Shown here: piece after piece, positions 1 to 8,833 of the stretch | Numbering within the stretch: position 1 is the first letter of the stretch | Layout of the letters: each line of letters starts with the position of its first letter | Notes under the pieces: generated by a model | Told to the model about the DNA's origin: nothing | Database searches by the model: none | What the model saw: the letters and a program-made list of their open reading frames with translations, nothing else | Source of the DNA: Clostridium sp. CCUG 7971 | Lineage (GTDB): Bacteria; Bacillota; Clostridia; Peptostreptococcales; Peptostreptococcaceae | Assembly (NCBI RefSeq): GCF_017590215.1 | Contig: NZ_JAFFPK010000118.1 | Location: 1-64,000, forward strand | Direction: 5' to 3' | DNA: 64,000 bases | Position numbers and translations under genes: made by a program

Positions 1-27
1 ATAAATTTATAGATGCTTTTATTTTAA

Positions 28-1362
28 CTATTTAGCTACATTTCCTGCTACGTTTAATACATCCCATGTTCTTGCAAATGGTGGTGCATAACATAAATCT
101 AACATTCCTAATTGATTAGTTGTTAATTTTCCAAATATAGCTGCTGCTATTACATTTGTTCTTTGAACTGAATCTTTAAATCCAGCAACTTGCCCACCTA
201 ATATAACTTTAGTTTTTGCATCATATACAAGTTTTACATATATTTTATCTCTACCTGGATAGTAGTTAGTTTGATTGAAATCAGATATAAACTTAACTTT
301 AAAATCTAATCCTAATTTCTCCGCCTGTACTTCTGTTAAACCAGTTGAACCAGCTTCCATATCCATAACCTTTAAGCAACTTGAACCTAAAGACCCTTGG
401 AATGTATTATTAGCTCCAGCTAAATTTTCTCCAACTATTCTTCCTAATTTATTAGCTCCTGTTGCTAATGGTACATATGTATCTTGTCCACTAACAATAT
501 TTTTAATAGTTGCACAGTCTCCTGCTGAATATATATCTTCTACAGATGTTTTCCCAAACTCATCTACTATTATAGCTCCATTTTGTAACATTTCTATTCC
601 ACTATCTTTTAAGAACGCAGTGTTTGGTCTAACTCCTGTAGCTATTATAACTACATCTGCTTTAACTTCACCTTTATTTGTTATAACCTTTTCTACTTTA
701 GTTTCTCCAACTAATTCAGAAACAAGTTCTTCTAATCTTAAGTCTACTTCATGTTTTCTTATTTCTTCTTCTAATACATCAGTTATTTCTTTGTCAAAAA
801 CTTGTTCTAATATTCTATTTCCAGCTTGGAATACAGTAACATTCTTTCCTAAATGTCTAGCTGCTTCTACAGCTTCTAATCCTATAAATCCTGCCCCTAT
901 TATAACTATGTTTTTATTTTCTTCTTTATTTAATAATTCTTTTACTCTTACTCCATCTTCCATGCTTTTTAATGTTGAAACATTTTCAAGCTTAACATTT
1001 TTAATAGGAGGTATTATACTACTTGCTCCTGTTGCTATCATTAACTTATCGTATGAATCTTCAAACTCTTCACCAGTTTTCACATTTTTCACTATAACCT
1101 TTTTTGAAACTGGGTCAACGTTTACCACTTCATTAAATACATTTAAATCAATTCCTGTTTCTCTGAATTTTTCTGGTGTTCTAGCTATCATTTTTTCAGC
1201 TTCATCAAAGAATCCTCCAACAAAGTATGGAAGCCCACAAGCACCAAATGATACTACATCAGTTTTTTCATAAACTACAACTTCATATTCAGGCTGCATT
1301 CTTTTTAACTTTGCTGCTGCACTCATACCTGCTGCAACTGCCCCTATTATAATAACTCTCAT
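28..1362 (-). CDS. CoA-disulfide reductase / NADH oxidase family flavoprotein
   Basis: This 444-residue protein belongs to the pyridine nucleotide-disulfide oxidoreductases. A glycine-rich FAD-binding stretch opens the protein (IIIGAVAAGM, residues 4-13). The single redox cysteine of the CoADR/Nox/Npr branch lies at Cys42 in FGACGLPYF, and a second dinucleotide-binding motif (IVIIGAGFIGLEA) begins near residue 151. ATG follows an AAGGAGG site at good spacing. Members reduce CoA disulfide, O2, peroxide or polysulfide with NAD(P)H; the sequence alone does not say which. The length is normal for the family. It is the last gene before the window edge and its neighbours do not define a pathway. 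Confidence 0.85.
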   Translation of the reverse strand: MRVIIIGAVAAGMSAAAKLKRMQPEYEVVVYEKTDVVSFGACGLPYFVGGFFDEAEKMIARTPEKFRETGIDLNVFNEVVNVDPVSKKVIVKNVKTGEEFEDSYDKLMIATGASSIIPPIKNVKLENVSTLKSMEDGVRVKELLNKEENKNIVIIGAGFIGLEAVEAARHLGKNVTVFQAGNRILEQVFDKEITDVLEEEIRKHEVDLRLEELVSELVGETKVEKVITNKGEVKADVVIIATGVRPNTAFLKDSGIEMLQNGAIIVDEFGKTSVEDIYSAGDCATIKNIVSGQDTYVPLATGANKLGRIVGENLAGANNTFQGSLGSSCLKVMDMEAGSTGLTEVQAEKLGLDFKVKFISDFNQTNYYPGRDKIYVKLVYDAKTKVILGGQVAGFKDSVQRTNVIAAAIFGKLTTNQLGMLDLCYAPPFARTWDVLNVAGNVAK

Positions 1363-1524
1363 TTTGTTCCTCCTTAAAATGATACATTCTTTATATATTA
1401 AATATATTTTTATTATACACTTTAACTTATACAGTTATTATCTTAACATTTTTTGATATAAAAAGCTATATTTTAACATTCCTTTTTATATATAAAATTC
1501 TATTTTATAATATTATAATTACCC

Positions 1525-1563
1525 AAAAACAAAAAAAGCATCTGTAATTTTACAAATGCTTTT
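1525..1563 (-). terminator. Rho-independent terminator of obgE-yhbY
   Basis: An inverted repeat (GCATTTGTA / TTACAGATGC on the minus strand) is followed by a T-run just past the yhbY stop, closing the obgE-yhbY transcript. Confidence 0.75.
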
Positions 1564-1581
1564 GTTTTATCTAAAATTTAT

Positions 1582-1953
1582 TTATCTTCTAGCTGATCTT
1601 TTAGTTGGTTTACCTTTTCTAGTAACATTCTCATCTTTAACTTTAGCTTTAGCTGGAGCATGTCCAGGGAATACTATTTTAGGTTCATCCATATTTTTTT
1701 TATATAAAGTAAACTTAGATCCTATAGCTTGAACAAATTCTGCTCTTAAAGCTTCACATACTGCATTTGCAGTTTCTTTTGTATCAAGCCCTGCAGTTTC
1801 AAGTATTGTAACTTTAACTATCTCTCTAGTTTTTAACATTCCATCAAGCTGCTCTAAAAAACTTTCAGTTACACCATCTTTTCCTATTTGAGTAACAGGC
1901 TTTAAAGTGTTCGCTATTGATCTTAAGTGTGCTCTTTGCTTTCCTTTTAACAT
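1582..1953 (-). CDS. yhbY: YhbY/CRM-domain RNA-binding protein
   Basis: This small basic protein (123 residues) has a CRS1-YhbY (CRM) domain at residues 1-97. It begins MLKGKQRAHLRSIANTLKP and carries the typical ITQIGKDGV-like segment (here VTQIGKDGVTE). The domain binds RNA, and bacterial members associate with pre-50S particles. A lysine/arginine-rich tail (KGKPTKRSARR) follows. The gene sits 20 bases after obgE and precedes a terminator, so it is co-transcribed with the GTPase, which fits a role in large-subunit assembly. The start has a GAGGTGA site. Confidence 0.9.
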   Translation of the reverse strand: MLKGKQRAHLRSIANTLKPVTQIGKDGVTESFLEQLDGMLKTREIVKVTILETAGLDTKETANAVCEALRAEFVQAIGSKFTLYKKNMDEPKIVFPGHAPAKAKVKDENVTRKGKPTKRSARR

Positions 1954-1973
1954 TTTGTCACCTCGTGTCTTTT

Positions 1974-3251
1974 CTAATTATAGAATTCGAATTCTATTTC
2001 GTAAATTCTAACTGTGTCTCCATCTTCAATTCCCATTTCTCTAAGTTTGTCAAATACACCTTGACCTTCCATAGCTTTTTGGAAGAATTGAAGAGATTCC
2101 ATGTCATCAAAGTTAACAGAGTACATAATTCTTCTAAGTGCTTTACCTTTAACAACATATACTCCATCTTCTATATCTATATCTAAGCCTTCATCTTCTT
2201 GAATGTCTAATTCTGGCTTGTACATTTCTTCTTCTGTAACTAACTCTACATCTTCAACTTCATTTAATAACTGAGATACATAAGCTATTACATCATCTAT
2301 ACCTTGTCGAGTAGCAGCAGACATTTTAAATACCTTATATCCTCTACCCTCTAGCTCAGCCTTAAATTCTTCAAATGTACTTTCATCTTCTAATATATCT
2401 ATCTTATTAGCAACTACAACTTGTGGTCTTGTTGATAATCTCTCATTATACATTTTAAGTTCATCATTTATTTTATCAAAGTCTTCTAAAGCATCTCTAC
2501 CTTCTAAGCCAGATATGTCTACTATATGAATTAAAACTTTAGTTCTTTCAACGTGTCTTAAGAAATCATGTCCAAGACCAATTCCTTCAGCAGCTCCTTC
2601 TATAAGCCCTGGTATATCTGCTAATACAAAACTATCTCCAAACTTAGTTTGAACAACACCTAAATTAGGTGTTAAAGTTGTAAAATGATAATTAGCTATC
2701 TTTGGCTTAGCCTTAGTTACAACTGATAAGAATGTAGATTTACCTACATTTGGGAATCCAAGTAACCCTACATCAGCTATCATCTTAAGCTCTAATGTTA
2801 CCCATCTTTCTTGTCCATCTGTACCAGATTTAGCAAAAGCCGGAGCTTGTCTTACTGCATTGGCAAAGTGTTGGTTTCCTTTTCCACCTCTACCACCTCT
2901 AACAACTACCGCTTTATCGCCTTCTTCTTTTAAATCTGCTAAGATAAGACCTGTTGCTTCGTCTCTTATTATCGTACCTGCAGGAACTTTAAGAATTAAA
3001 TCTTCTCCATTTTTACCTGCTCTTTTTGACTTTCCACCGTCTCCACCTGGCTCTGCTGAGTATTTTCTTTGATATTTGAAATCCATTAATGTTCTAAGAC
3101 CTAAATCTACTTCAAATACTATACTTGCACCATGTCCACCGTCTCCACCATCTGGACCACCAGCTGGAACATATTTTTCTTTTCTAAATCCTACCGAACC
3201 ATTTCCACCGTTTCCGGCTTTAACGAAAATTCTTGCTTTATCTATAAACAT
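1974..3251 (-). CDS. obgE: Obg family GTPase
   Basis: Obg GTPase of 425 residues, acting in 50S maturation and in stress and sporulation control. The glycine-rich Obg fold comes first (KAGNGGNGSVGFRKEKY and similar). The G domain follows, with GFPNVGKST (P-loop), the DIPGLIEGA switch region and NKID. A C-terminal OCT-type domain ends in an acidic tail. I chose the ATG at 3251: a GTG nine bases upstream overlaps the AGGTGA ribosome binding site and cannot be the start. A terminator separates it from rpmA, so obgE-yhbY probably has its own promoter in 3261-3335, although I see no convincing -35/-10 pair there. Confidence 0.95.
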   Translation of the reverse strand: MFIDKARIFVKAGNGGNGSVGFRKEKYVPAGGPDGGDGGHGASIVFEVDLGLRTLMDFKYQRKYSAEPGGDGGKSKRAGKNGEDLILKVPAGTIIRDEATGLILADLKEEGDKAVVVRGGRGGKGNQHFANAVRQAPAFAKSGTDGQERWVTLELKMIADVGLLGFPNVGKSTFLSVVTKAKPKIANYHFTTLTPNLGVVQTKFGDSFVLADIPGLIEGAAEGIGLGHDFLRHVERTKVLIHIVDISGLEGRDALEDFDKINDELKMYNERLSTRPQVVVANKIDILEDESTFEEFKAELEGRGYKVFKMSAATRQGIDDVIAYVSQLLNEVEDVELVTEEEMYKPELDIQEDEGLDIDIEDGVYVVKGKALRRIMYSVNFDDMESLQFFQKAMEGQGVFDKLREMGIEDGDTVRIYEIEFEFYN

Positions 3252-3335
3252 ATTAATCACCTACTTGATTAAGTCATTTTTTATTTATTTTTCCCAAAAT
3301 AGATATATATCATTCTGTAAATATCTATTTACAAG

Positions 3336-3365
3336 AAAAAGGAGTGCATTAACACTCCTTTTTTA
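3336..3365 (-). terminator. Terminator after rpmA
   Basis: The hairpin GGAGTG-TTAATG-CACTCC is followed by a T-run on the minus strand immediately downstream of the rpmA stop. It splits rplU-prp-rpmA from obgE-yhbY. Confidence 0.8.
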
Positions 3366-3369
3366 TGTA

Positions 3370-3660
3370 TTACTCAGCTATTGATACTGGGTATACACTT
3401 ACTTTCTTTCTCTTCTTATCTTTTCTTTCGAATTTAACAGCACCGTCAACTAATGCAAATAAAGTGTCATCGCCACCTATACCTACGTTAGTTCCTGGAT
3501 GTATTTTAGTACCTCTTTGTCTTACTATTATACTACCAGCAGTTACTACTTGTCCGTCGAATCTCTTAACACCTAATCTCTTAGATATAGAATCTCTACC
3601 GTTTTTAGAAGACCCTACCCCTTTCTTAGATGCAAGTAACTGTAAGTTCATGTTTAACAT
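3370..3660 (-). CDS. rpmA: 50S ribosomal protein L27
   Basis: L27 (96 residues) sits near the peptidyl-transferase centre. It carries the Firmicutes-type N-terminal extension: MLNMNLQLL precedes [15 protein letters not shown], and in this phylum the extension is removed by the protease Prp before L27 works. The usual cleavage context is LNLQFF-ASKKG; here it reads [11 protein letters not shown], with Leu-Leu replacing Phe-Phe. The gene encoding the protease lies directly upstream in the same operon. The ATG has a GGGGGTGA site. Confidence 0.97.
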   Translation of the reverse strand: MLNMNLQLLASKKGVGSSKNGRDSISKRLGVKRFDGQVVTAGSIIVRQRGTKIHPGTNVGIGGDDTLFALVDGAVKFERKDKKRKKVSVYPVSIAE

Positions 3661-3673
3661 ATGGAGTCACCCC

Positions 3674-3991
3674 CTACTTTTTTAAGATTTTTATATTTTT
3701 GGGATATTCCCGTTTAATTCCATCAATTGCTAATTGAAAATGATTCAGTAATAATTGAGATTTCTCAATATATGTATCTTTAACAATACATTCTATATGA
3801 CCTTCTTGTCCTATTACAGTTTCAAATTCAACCTTCACTAATTTGTCTAAAGAGTTTATTACTGCAATAGCATTAGATGTAACTGCAGAACATACTATAT
3901 CATAACCAATTTCAGCGAAATCAGCATGACCTTTTAAACAAAATCCTTTTAGTGAAAAGTCATCATCGTAATAATATTTAACTTTTATCAT
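3674..3991 (-). CDS. prp: Ribosomal-processing cysteine protease Prp
   Basis: This 105-residue protein is the Prp/YsxB peptidase that trims the N-terminal extension of L27. The catalytic pair is visible: His22 in KGHADFAEIGYDIVC and Cys34 at the end of the same block, at the spacing known from the S. aureus enzyme. It lies between rplU and rpmA with gaps of about 13-14 bases, the normal arrangement in Firmicutes, so enzyme and substrate are made from one transcript. Confidence 0.93.
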   Translation of the reverse strand: MIKVKYYYDDDFSLKGFCLKGHADFAEIGYDIVCSAVTSNAIAVINSLDKLVKVEFETVIGQEGHIECIVKDTYIEKSQLLLNHFQLAIDGIKREYPKNIKILKK

Positions 3992-4005
3992 TACTTAACC
4001 TTTAA

Positions 4006-4317
4006 TTAAGCATTTATCTTTTCGATAACTATCTTAGTGTATGGTTGACGATGTCCTTGCTTTCTTCTGTAGTCTTTCTTAGCTTTGTACTTGAAAACTA
4101 CAACTTTCTTAGCTTTACCTTGTTCTACAACTTTTGCAGAAACAGAAGCACCTTCAACAACAGGAGCTCCAACTACTAACTCTCCATCTTTAGTGCAAGC
4201 TAATACTTCGTTTAAAGTAACAACATCACCTGCGTTAGCTTCTAACTTTTCAACGAATAATACATCACCTTCAGCAACTTTATATTGCTTTCCACCTGTT
4301 TTAACTATAGCGTACAT
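4006..4317 (-). CDS. rplU: 50S ribosomal protein L21
   Basis: L21 (103 residues, [18 protein letters not shown]...) is the first gene of rplU-prp-rpmA. I start it at 4317 because the upstream GTG lies inside the GGAGGTG ribosome binding site. Its C-terminal basic stretch ([18 protein letters not shown]) contacts 23S rRNA. A consensus promoter and a structured leader precede it, consistent with autogenous control of this operon. Confidence 0.97.
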   Translation of the reverse strand: MYAIVKTGGKQYKVAEGDVLFVEKLEANAGDVVTLNEVLACTKDGELVVGAPVVEGASVSAKVVEQGKAKKVVVFKYKAKKDYRRKQGHRQPYTKIVIEKINA

Positions 4318-4397
4318 TAAATACACCTCCTCGGTCTTAAACTCGCCATATAGGTACTTCCTAAGAAGATTTTAACCTTTTCTGTGCGGCATTACAG
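4318..4397 (-). promoter_or_regulatory. L21-type structured leader of rplU (candidate)
   Basis: About 80 nucleotides separate the expected transcription start from the rplU ATG. Firmicutes carry a conserved ribosomal L21 leader RNA at this place, ending in CCGAGGAGGTG as here. Position and end match; I could not fold or score it against the Rfam model. Confidence 0.5.
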
Positions 4398-4403
4398 TTA
4401 TTA

Positions 4404-4432
4404 ATTTTACTACTTAAATGTACAATTGTCAA
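4404..4432 (-). promoter_or_regulatory. Sigma-A promoter of rplU-prp-rpmA
   Basis: TTGACA (4427-4432) and TAAAAT (4404-4409) are separated by 17 bases on the minus strand. The -35 box directly abuts the rng stop codon. Confidence 0.8.
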
Positions 4433-5830
4433 CTAAGTATTATAAATTATATTTATTTTTTCGTAATTTAATTCACTGTTTTTTCCTAGCGATATGATTA
4501 TACCATATTTTTCTCCAATATTTTTAATTATATTTGTAAATTTTTCATTTATAACATTATATACATTTCCATTTAATTCAATTTTTATATTTTCATATGA
4601 TGTATGCTGGCTAATTCTTAATACTTCATTTTCAATACTATCTATAATATAGTTAATTGATTTTCTAGCCCCATAGTCTTTGTACTCTGTATCTATATAG
4701 TATTTATCTATAGAGTCCTTTTCTCTTCTTCTTGTAACTTCTACTAATCCTAATTTTGTCATTCCTAGTACTTCTGTTTTTCTTTTATCTTTTTTAAGTT
4801 CTCTATTTAAATATTTAATTACATCTTCTTTATATATATCTTTATGCATATCTATAAAGTCTATTATTATTATTCCACCAATGTCTCTAAGCTTTAGTTG
4901 CTTAGCTATTTCAATTGATGCTTCCAGGTTTGTTTTATAAACTGTTTCAGATAACTTTAAATTACCCGTAAATTTACCTGTATTAACATCTATTACTGTT
5001 AAAGCTTCGGTTTTTTCTATTATTAAGTATCCTCCGCTTTTTAGCCATACTTTCTTGCTTAGTGCTTTATCTATTTGACCGTCTATTCTATATAAATTAA
5101 ATATATCTTTTTTATCTTCTAATACTAGCTTGTTTACATAATCTTTATTTATATATTTTAGAATATTTTTTATTTCTTCATATTTTTCACAACTATTAGT
5201 TACTATTTTTTCTACATTTTCGTTTATATTATCTTTTACATACTTACTAGATAAATCTAATTCTTTATATAGAAGTTTTGGCCCTATACCTAATTTATAC
5301 TCTTTTAATATATTTTCATATTTATTTTTTAGATCTATAATATCTTTTTCTAATTCTTCTTTACTACACCCAACTGCTTCAGTTCTTATTATAAAACCTA
5401 AATTATTAGGACTTGCAGATTTTACAATTTCTTTTAATCTATCTTTTTCTTCTTCTTTTGATATCTTACTTGAAACTGTTGTTTTATTATTAGATGGTAT
5501 ATAGACTAGGTATCTTCCAGCTATACTTATTTCTAAATTAAGCTTTGCACCTTTAGTTCCTATCTCTTCTTTATTTACTTGAACTAATACATCTTGCCCT
5601 GATTTTATACCATTATCTTTTTTCAACTGAAGATACGCTAGCTTTTCAAATCCTATATCTACAAAGCAAGCTTGCATTCCAGGTAGTACTTTTTTAACTA
5701 TGCCTCTATATATATTTGATGCAGTTTTACTTTTTATATTATCCTCAATTAATAATTCTGTTAGTTTATCATTTTCTAATATAGCAGTTTTTTGAGATGC
5801 TACTAGACACTCTATTATTATCTTCTTCAT
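4433..5830 (-). CDS. rng: Ribonuclease E/G family endoribonuclease
   Basis: This 465-residue protein matches the catalytic half of RNase E/G. An N-terminal S1-like RNA-binding region (YRGIVKKVLPGMQACFVDIG, from about residue 42) is followed by the DNase I-like catalytic core with VIDVNTG and IDFIDM, the two metal-binding aspartates. After VTRRREKDSIDKY I do not see the CPxC zinc-link that normally dimerises the family. The C-terminal half is reduced and diverged. A weak membrane or degradosome link is not evident. It follows the radical-SAM pair and is separated from it by a terminator. Confidence 0.88.
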   Translation of the reverse strand: MKKIIIECLVASQKTAILENDKLTELLIEDNIKSKTASNIYRGIVKKVLPGMQACFVDIGFEKLAYLQLKKDNGIKSGQDVLVQVNKEEIGTKGAKLNLEISIAGRYLVYIPSNNKTTVSSKISKEEEKDRLKEIVKSASPNNLGFIIRTEAVGCSKEELEKDIIDLKNKYENILKEYKLGIGPKLLYKELDLSSKYVKDNINENVEKIVTNSCEKYEEIKNILKYINKDYVNKLVLEDKKDIFNLYRIDGQIDKALSKKVWLKSGGYLIIEKTEALTVIDVNTGKFTGNLKLSETVYKTNLEASIEIAKQLKLRDIGGIIIIDFIDMHKDIYKEDVIKYLNRELKKDKRKTEVLGMTKLGLVEVTRRREKDSIDKYYIDTEYKDYGARKSINYIIDSIENEVLRISQHTSYENIKIELNGNVYNVINEKFTNIIKNIGEKYGIIISLGKNSELNYEKINIIYNT

Positions 5831-5894
5831 ATATTACTCCTTACAAAATTAGCTATTTTCATATCACTAACGCAGTTTCTCAAAAATTGTACAT

Positions 5895-5920
5895 AAAAAG
5901 GTGGTTTTACCCACCTTTTC
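5895..5920 (-). terminator. Terminator after the radical-SAM pair
   Basis: The perfect hairpin AAAAGGTGG-GTAAA-ACCACCTTTT directly follows the stop of the minus-strand gene at 5922. Confidence 0.75.
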
Positions 5921-5921
5921 A

Positions 5922-6620
5922 CTACATAGGAGATACTAATTGATTATCTTCTACTACATATAAATCTCTTCTTAGTATATCTACATCTAATGGATCCATT
6001 TCTAATTCTAACATTTCTAGTATCTTAGGAACAAATACATTATTATTTAAATTTGCTTTAGAACCAGTAGCAAGCATAGCCTCTAAAATTATTTTATTAT
6101 CTTGAATATCCAATAAATCAAAGCTCTTTATCATAGGCCTTATATCAGACTCTACCATTTTACCCTTTTTATTTTTTTTAGTTATCATTATTTCTTCGTT
6201 ACTCATAAAATCTAAAATTTTAGATTTTACTAATTCTTTAGTTAATGATTTTTCAACTTCTATAGTAAATAAATATTCTCCATATTCTATAGTTGAAGCT
6301 AATGATGGAGTTTGCTTATTTATCTCCATTGCTTTTATAAAAGTTATACCCTCTGGTAATTGTTTATTCATTCTATCTAAGTATTCTTCTACACTTAAAT
6401 CGTCTACTATTTCAACATCTACATACTCTCCTTGGCTTTCAGTACCTAAAGCTAAGGCATTTCCATAACTTATTTTAGGATGAGGGTTAAATCCTTGAGA
6501 GTGAACTAAGTCTATATCAGCTCTTCTAAATGCTCTTTGTAATAATTGTTGTAAATCAAGATGTGATATGTATATCATATCTCCTTCTTTATTATATTTA
6601 GTTCTTATTATTTTGCTCAT
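5922..6620 (-). CDS. TIGR03936/DUF2344 radical SAM-linked protein
   Basis: This 232-residue protein (MSKIIRTKYNKEGDM... ISHLDLQQLLQRAFRRADI... GFNPHPKISYGNAL) matches the DUF2344 family always found with, or fused to, a radical SAM partner. The exact reaction is not known. The reading frame can begin at a TTG nine bases upstream, but ATG at 6620 agrees better with the family start. The gene overlaps or abuts the partner's stop at 6623, so the two are translationally coupled. Confidence 0.85.
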   Translation of the reverse strand: MSKIIRTKYNKEGDMIYISHLDLQQLLQRAFRRADIDLVHSQGFNPHPKISYGNALALGTESQGEYVDVEIVDDLSVEEYLDRMNKQLPEGITFIKAMEINKQTPSLASTIEYGEYLFTIEVEKSLTKELVKSKILDFMSNEEIMITKKNKKGKMVESDIRPMIKSFDLLDIQDNKIILEAMLATGSKANLNNNVFVPKILEMLELEMDPLDVDILRRDLYVVEDNQLVSPM

Positions 6621-6622
6621 AA

Positions 6623-8467
6623 TTAGCAAAGCCCCCTTCCTATATCATGTGCGTTTATTCCACATCCATTACACTTATGTCTACAATCTGGAGAAATTGC
6701 ATCTTGTCTTGATTTTTCATTTTCTCTAACTAGGAATTTCTTAGTTACACCTACATCTATATGATCCCACGGGAATACTTCTTCATAGTCTCTTTCTCTA
6801 TTTGCATAGAAGGCTATATCAAGTCCATTTTTCTCCATGGCTTCTTTCCAAGTATCTAAATTAAAGTACTCTGACCATCCATCAAATTTAGCACCTGATT
6901 TAAATGCATCATATATAACTTTTCCTATTTTTCTATCTCCTCTAGCAATAACAGCTTCCATTAAGCTTGTCTTAGAGTCGTGGTAATTATATTTTATATT
7001 TCCATTTTTTAATTTTTTAACTAAATGTCTTTGCTTTTCTATAACTTCTTCAGTTGTATCTTGTCCATGCCATTGGAATGGTGTAAATGGTTTAGGTACA
7101 AATGTAGATGTACTTACTGTAACTCCAAAGCTTCTTTTTATCTTTCCATTATGAACATCTCTATAAGTATCTATAACATTATAAGCAAGATCTGCTATAC
7201 CATCTAAATCATCATAAGTTTCAGTTGGTAGTCCTATCATAAAGTATAATTTAACGCTATTCCATCCCATTTCAAATGCTTTTCTTGTTGCATTTGATAA
7301 ATCTTCTTCACTTACACCTTTATTTATAACATCTCTCATTCTTTGAGTACCAGCCTCTGGTGCAAATGTAAGGCCTGATTTTCTAACTTGTTGTATTTTT
7401 TCAGCTATTTCCATAGAGAAGTTATCAAGTCTAAGTGATGGAAGTGATATACCTATATTCTTAGACGCATATTCTTCAACTAAGAAATCTGTAAGGTCTG
7501 CTAATTGTGAATAATCACTAGTACTTAAAGATGAAAGTGATATTTCATCATATCCTGTATTCTTAATTAATTTATCTACTATTTCTTTTAATCTATTTAA
7601 ACTTTTTTCCCTTATAGGTCTATAAATCATACCAGCTTGGCAGAATCTACAGCCTCTAGTACATCCTCTAAATAACTCTAATACAACTCTGTTATGAACT
7701 GTATCAATAAATGGTACTATTAGTTTTTCTGGGTATGGTACTTCTTCAACATTTTTTATTATTCTCTTTTGTACCTTAGCTGGTACACCTTCTCTATTAG
7801 GAGTAACATCCTTAACTGTGTTATCTTCATTATAAGTTACATCATAAAAACTAGGTATATAAACCCCTTCTATCTGAGAAACTTTATATAAGAAATCTTC
7901 TCTAGTTGTCTTATTTTTCTTCCATTCTTTATAAGCATTTACAACTTCTAGGTTTACTTCTTCACCTTCTCCTAAAATTACTATATCAACAAAATCAGAT
8001 AACGGCTCTACATTGTATGCACAAGGTCCACCTACCATTATAAATGGATCCTCTAATTTTCTTTCTTCTCTTAGTAAAGGTATATTTGCTAAATCTAATA
8101 TATTTAAAATATTAGTATATGAAAGTTCATATTGAAGAGTAAAAACTACAAAATCAAAATTAGTTATTGCTTCTCTTGATTCTAATGCAAACATAGGTAT
8201 ATTTTTTTCTCTCATTATAGTTTCCATATCTACAGCAGGAGAATATACTCTTTCACAAAATACATCTGCATCTCTATTTATTACATCATATAGTATATGA
8301 CTTCCTAAATGACTCATCCCAACCTCATATAAATCTGGAAAACAATGAGCATATCTTATTAGATTTTTATTTGAAGTATCTTTATGTATTGAATTTATTT
8401 CGTTACCAAGATATCTTGCTGGCTTTTCTACCTTTTTCAAAATTCTTTTTAAGTCAACCTTATTCAT
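6623..8467 (-). CDS. TIGR03960-type B12-binding-like radical SAM protein
   Basis: The N-terminal part (about residues 30-230) resembles a cobalamin-binding-like fold. The radical SAM core follows, with FRGCTRGCRFCQAG as the CxxxCxxC cluster motif near residue 270. The C-terminus carries extra cysteines (CRHKCNGCGINA) that may bind a second cluster. The 614-residue length is usual. The family is widespread in clostridia beside rng and rplU, which suggests an RNA- or ribosome-related modification, but no substrate is established. ATG has a GGAGGT site about 10 bases away. Confidence 0.85.
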   Translation of the reverse strand: MNKVDLKRILKKVEKPARYLGNEINSIHKDTSNKNLIRYAHCFPDLYEVGMSHLGSHILYDVINRDADVFCERVYSPAVDMETIMREKNIPMFALESREAITNFDFVVFTLQYELSYTNILNILDLANIPLLREERKLEDPFIMVGGPCAYNVEPLSDFVDIVILGEGEEVNLEVVNAYKEWKKNKTTREDFLYKVSQIEGVYIPSFYDVTYNEDNTVKDVTPNREGVPAKVQKRIIKNVEEVPYPEKLIVPFIDTVHNRVVLELFRGCTRGCRFCQAGMIYRPIREKSLNRLKEIVDKLIKNTGYDEISLSSLSTSDYSQLADLTDFLVEEYASKNIGISLPSLRLDNFSMEIAEKIQQVRKSGLTFAPEAGTQRMRDVINKGVSEEDLSNATRKAFEMGWNSVKLYFMIGLPTETYDDLDGIADLAYNVIDTYRDVHNGKIKRSFGVTVSTSTFVPKPFTPFQWHGQDTTEEVIEKQRHLVKKLKNGNIKYNYHDSKTSLMEAVIARGDRKIGKVIYDAFKSGAKFDGWSEYFNLDTWKEAMEKNGLDIAFYANRERDYEEVFPWDHIDVGVTKKFLVRENEKSRQDAISPDCRHKCNGCGINAHDIGRGLC

Positions 8468-8770
8468 TTATCTTAAAACCTCCGAATATGTTTATTGTTT
8501 TAGACATAATTACTATTATACACGATATGATATTATGTATCAAAATTTTATTACTTATAAATAATAGTTTTTCCAAATATTTAGACATTATCTATTTGAA
8601 TATTTTTATAAGTCTTAAATATTTTTATATTATAACCTCAATCTATATATAGTATTAAATTCCATGCAAAAATCATTTTTTTATACTTTTTTTGATATAA
8701 TATAATTGAATACTATTTTTAAAATAATTTTTCAACGTTTTTTGTATACAAAGAACAAATATGTAACATT

Positions 8771-8800
8771 TTGTTTCAGTGTAAATAAATTGGGTATAAT
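8771..8800 (+). promoter_or_regulatory. Promoter of the flavoprotein gene
   Basis: TATAAT at 8795-8800 has a weak TTGTTT at 8771-8776 (18-base spacer) and lies about 34 bases before the ATG. The rest of the 366-base gap (8468-8833) is AT-rich; I see no other gene in it, and the minus-strand promoter for the radical-SAM pair must also lie here. Confidence 0.55.
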
Positions 8801-8833
8801 CTTTATATGAAATTAATTTTAGGAGGATTTTCA

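Noticed and set aside
275-1273. Long plus-strand frame opposite the CoA-disulfide reductase gene
   Set aside because: A shadow of the minus-strand gene: low-complexity Ser/Thr/Pro/Ile composition and no start signals.
3252-3260. GTG start of obgE at 3260
   Set aside because: It lies inside the Shine-Dalgarno AGGTGA; ATG 3251 is correctly spaced. The same reasoning moves rplU, fprA, the TDT gene and yclN-like starts.
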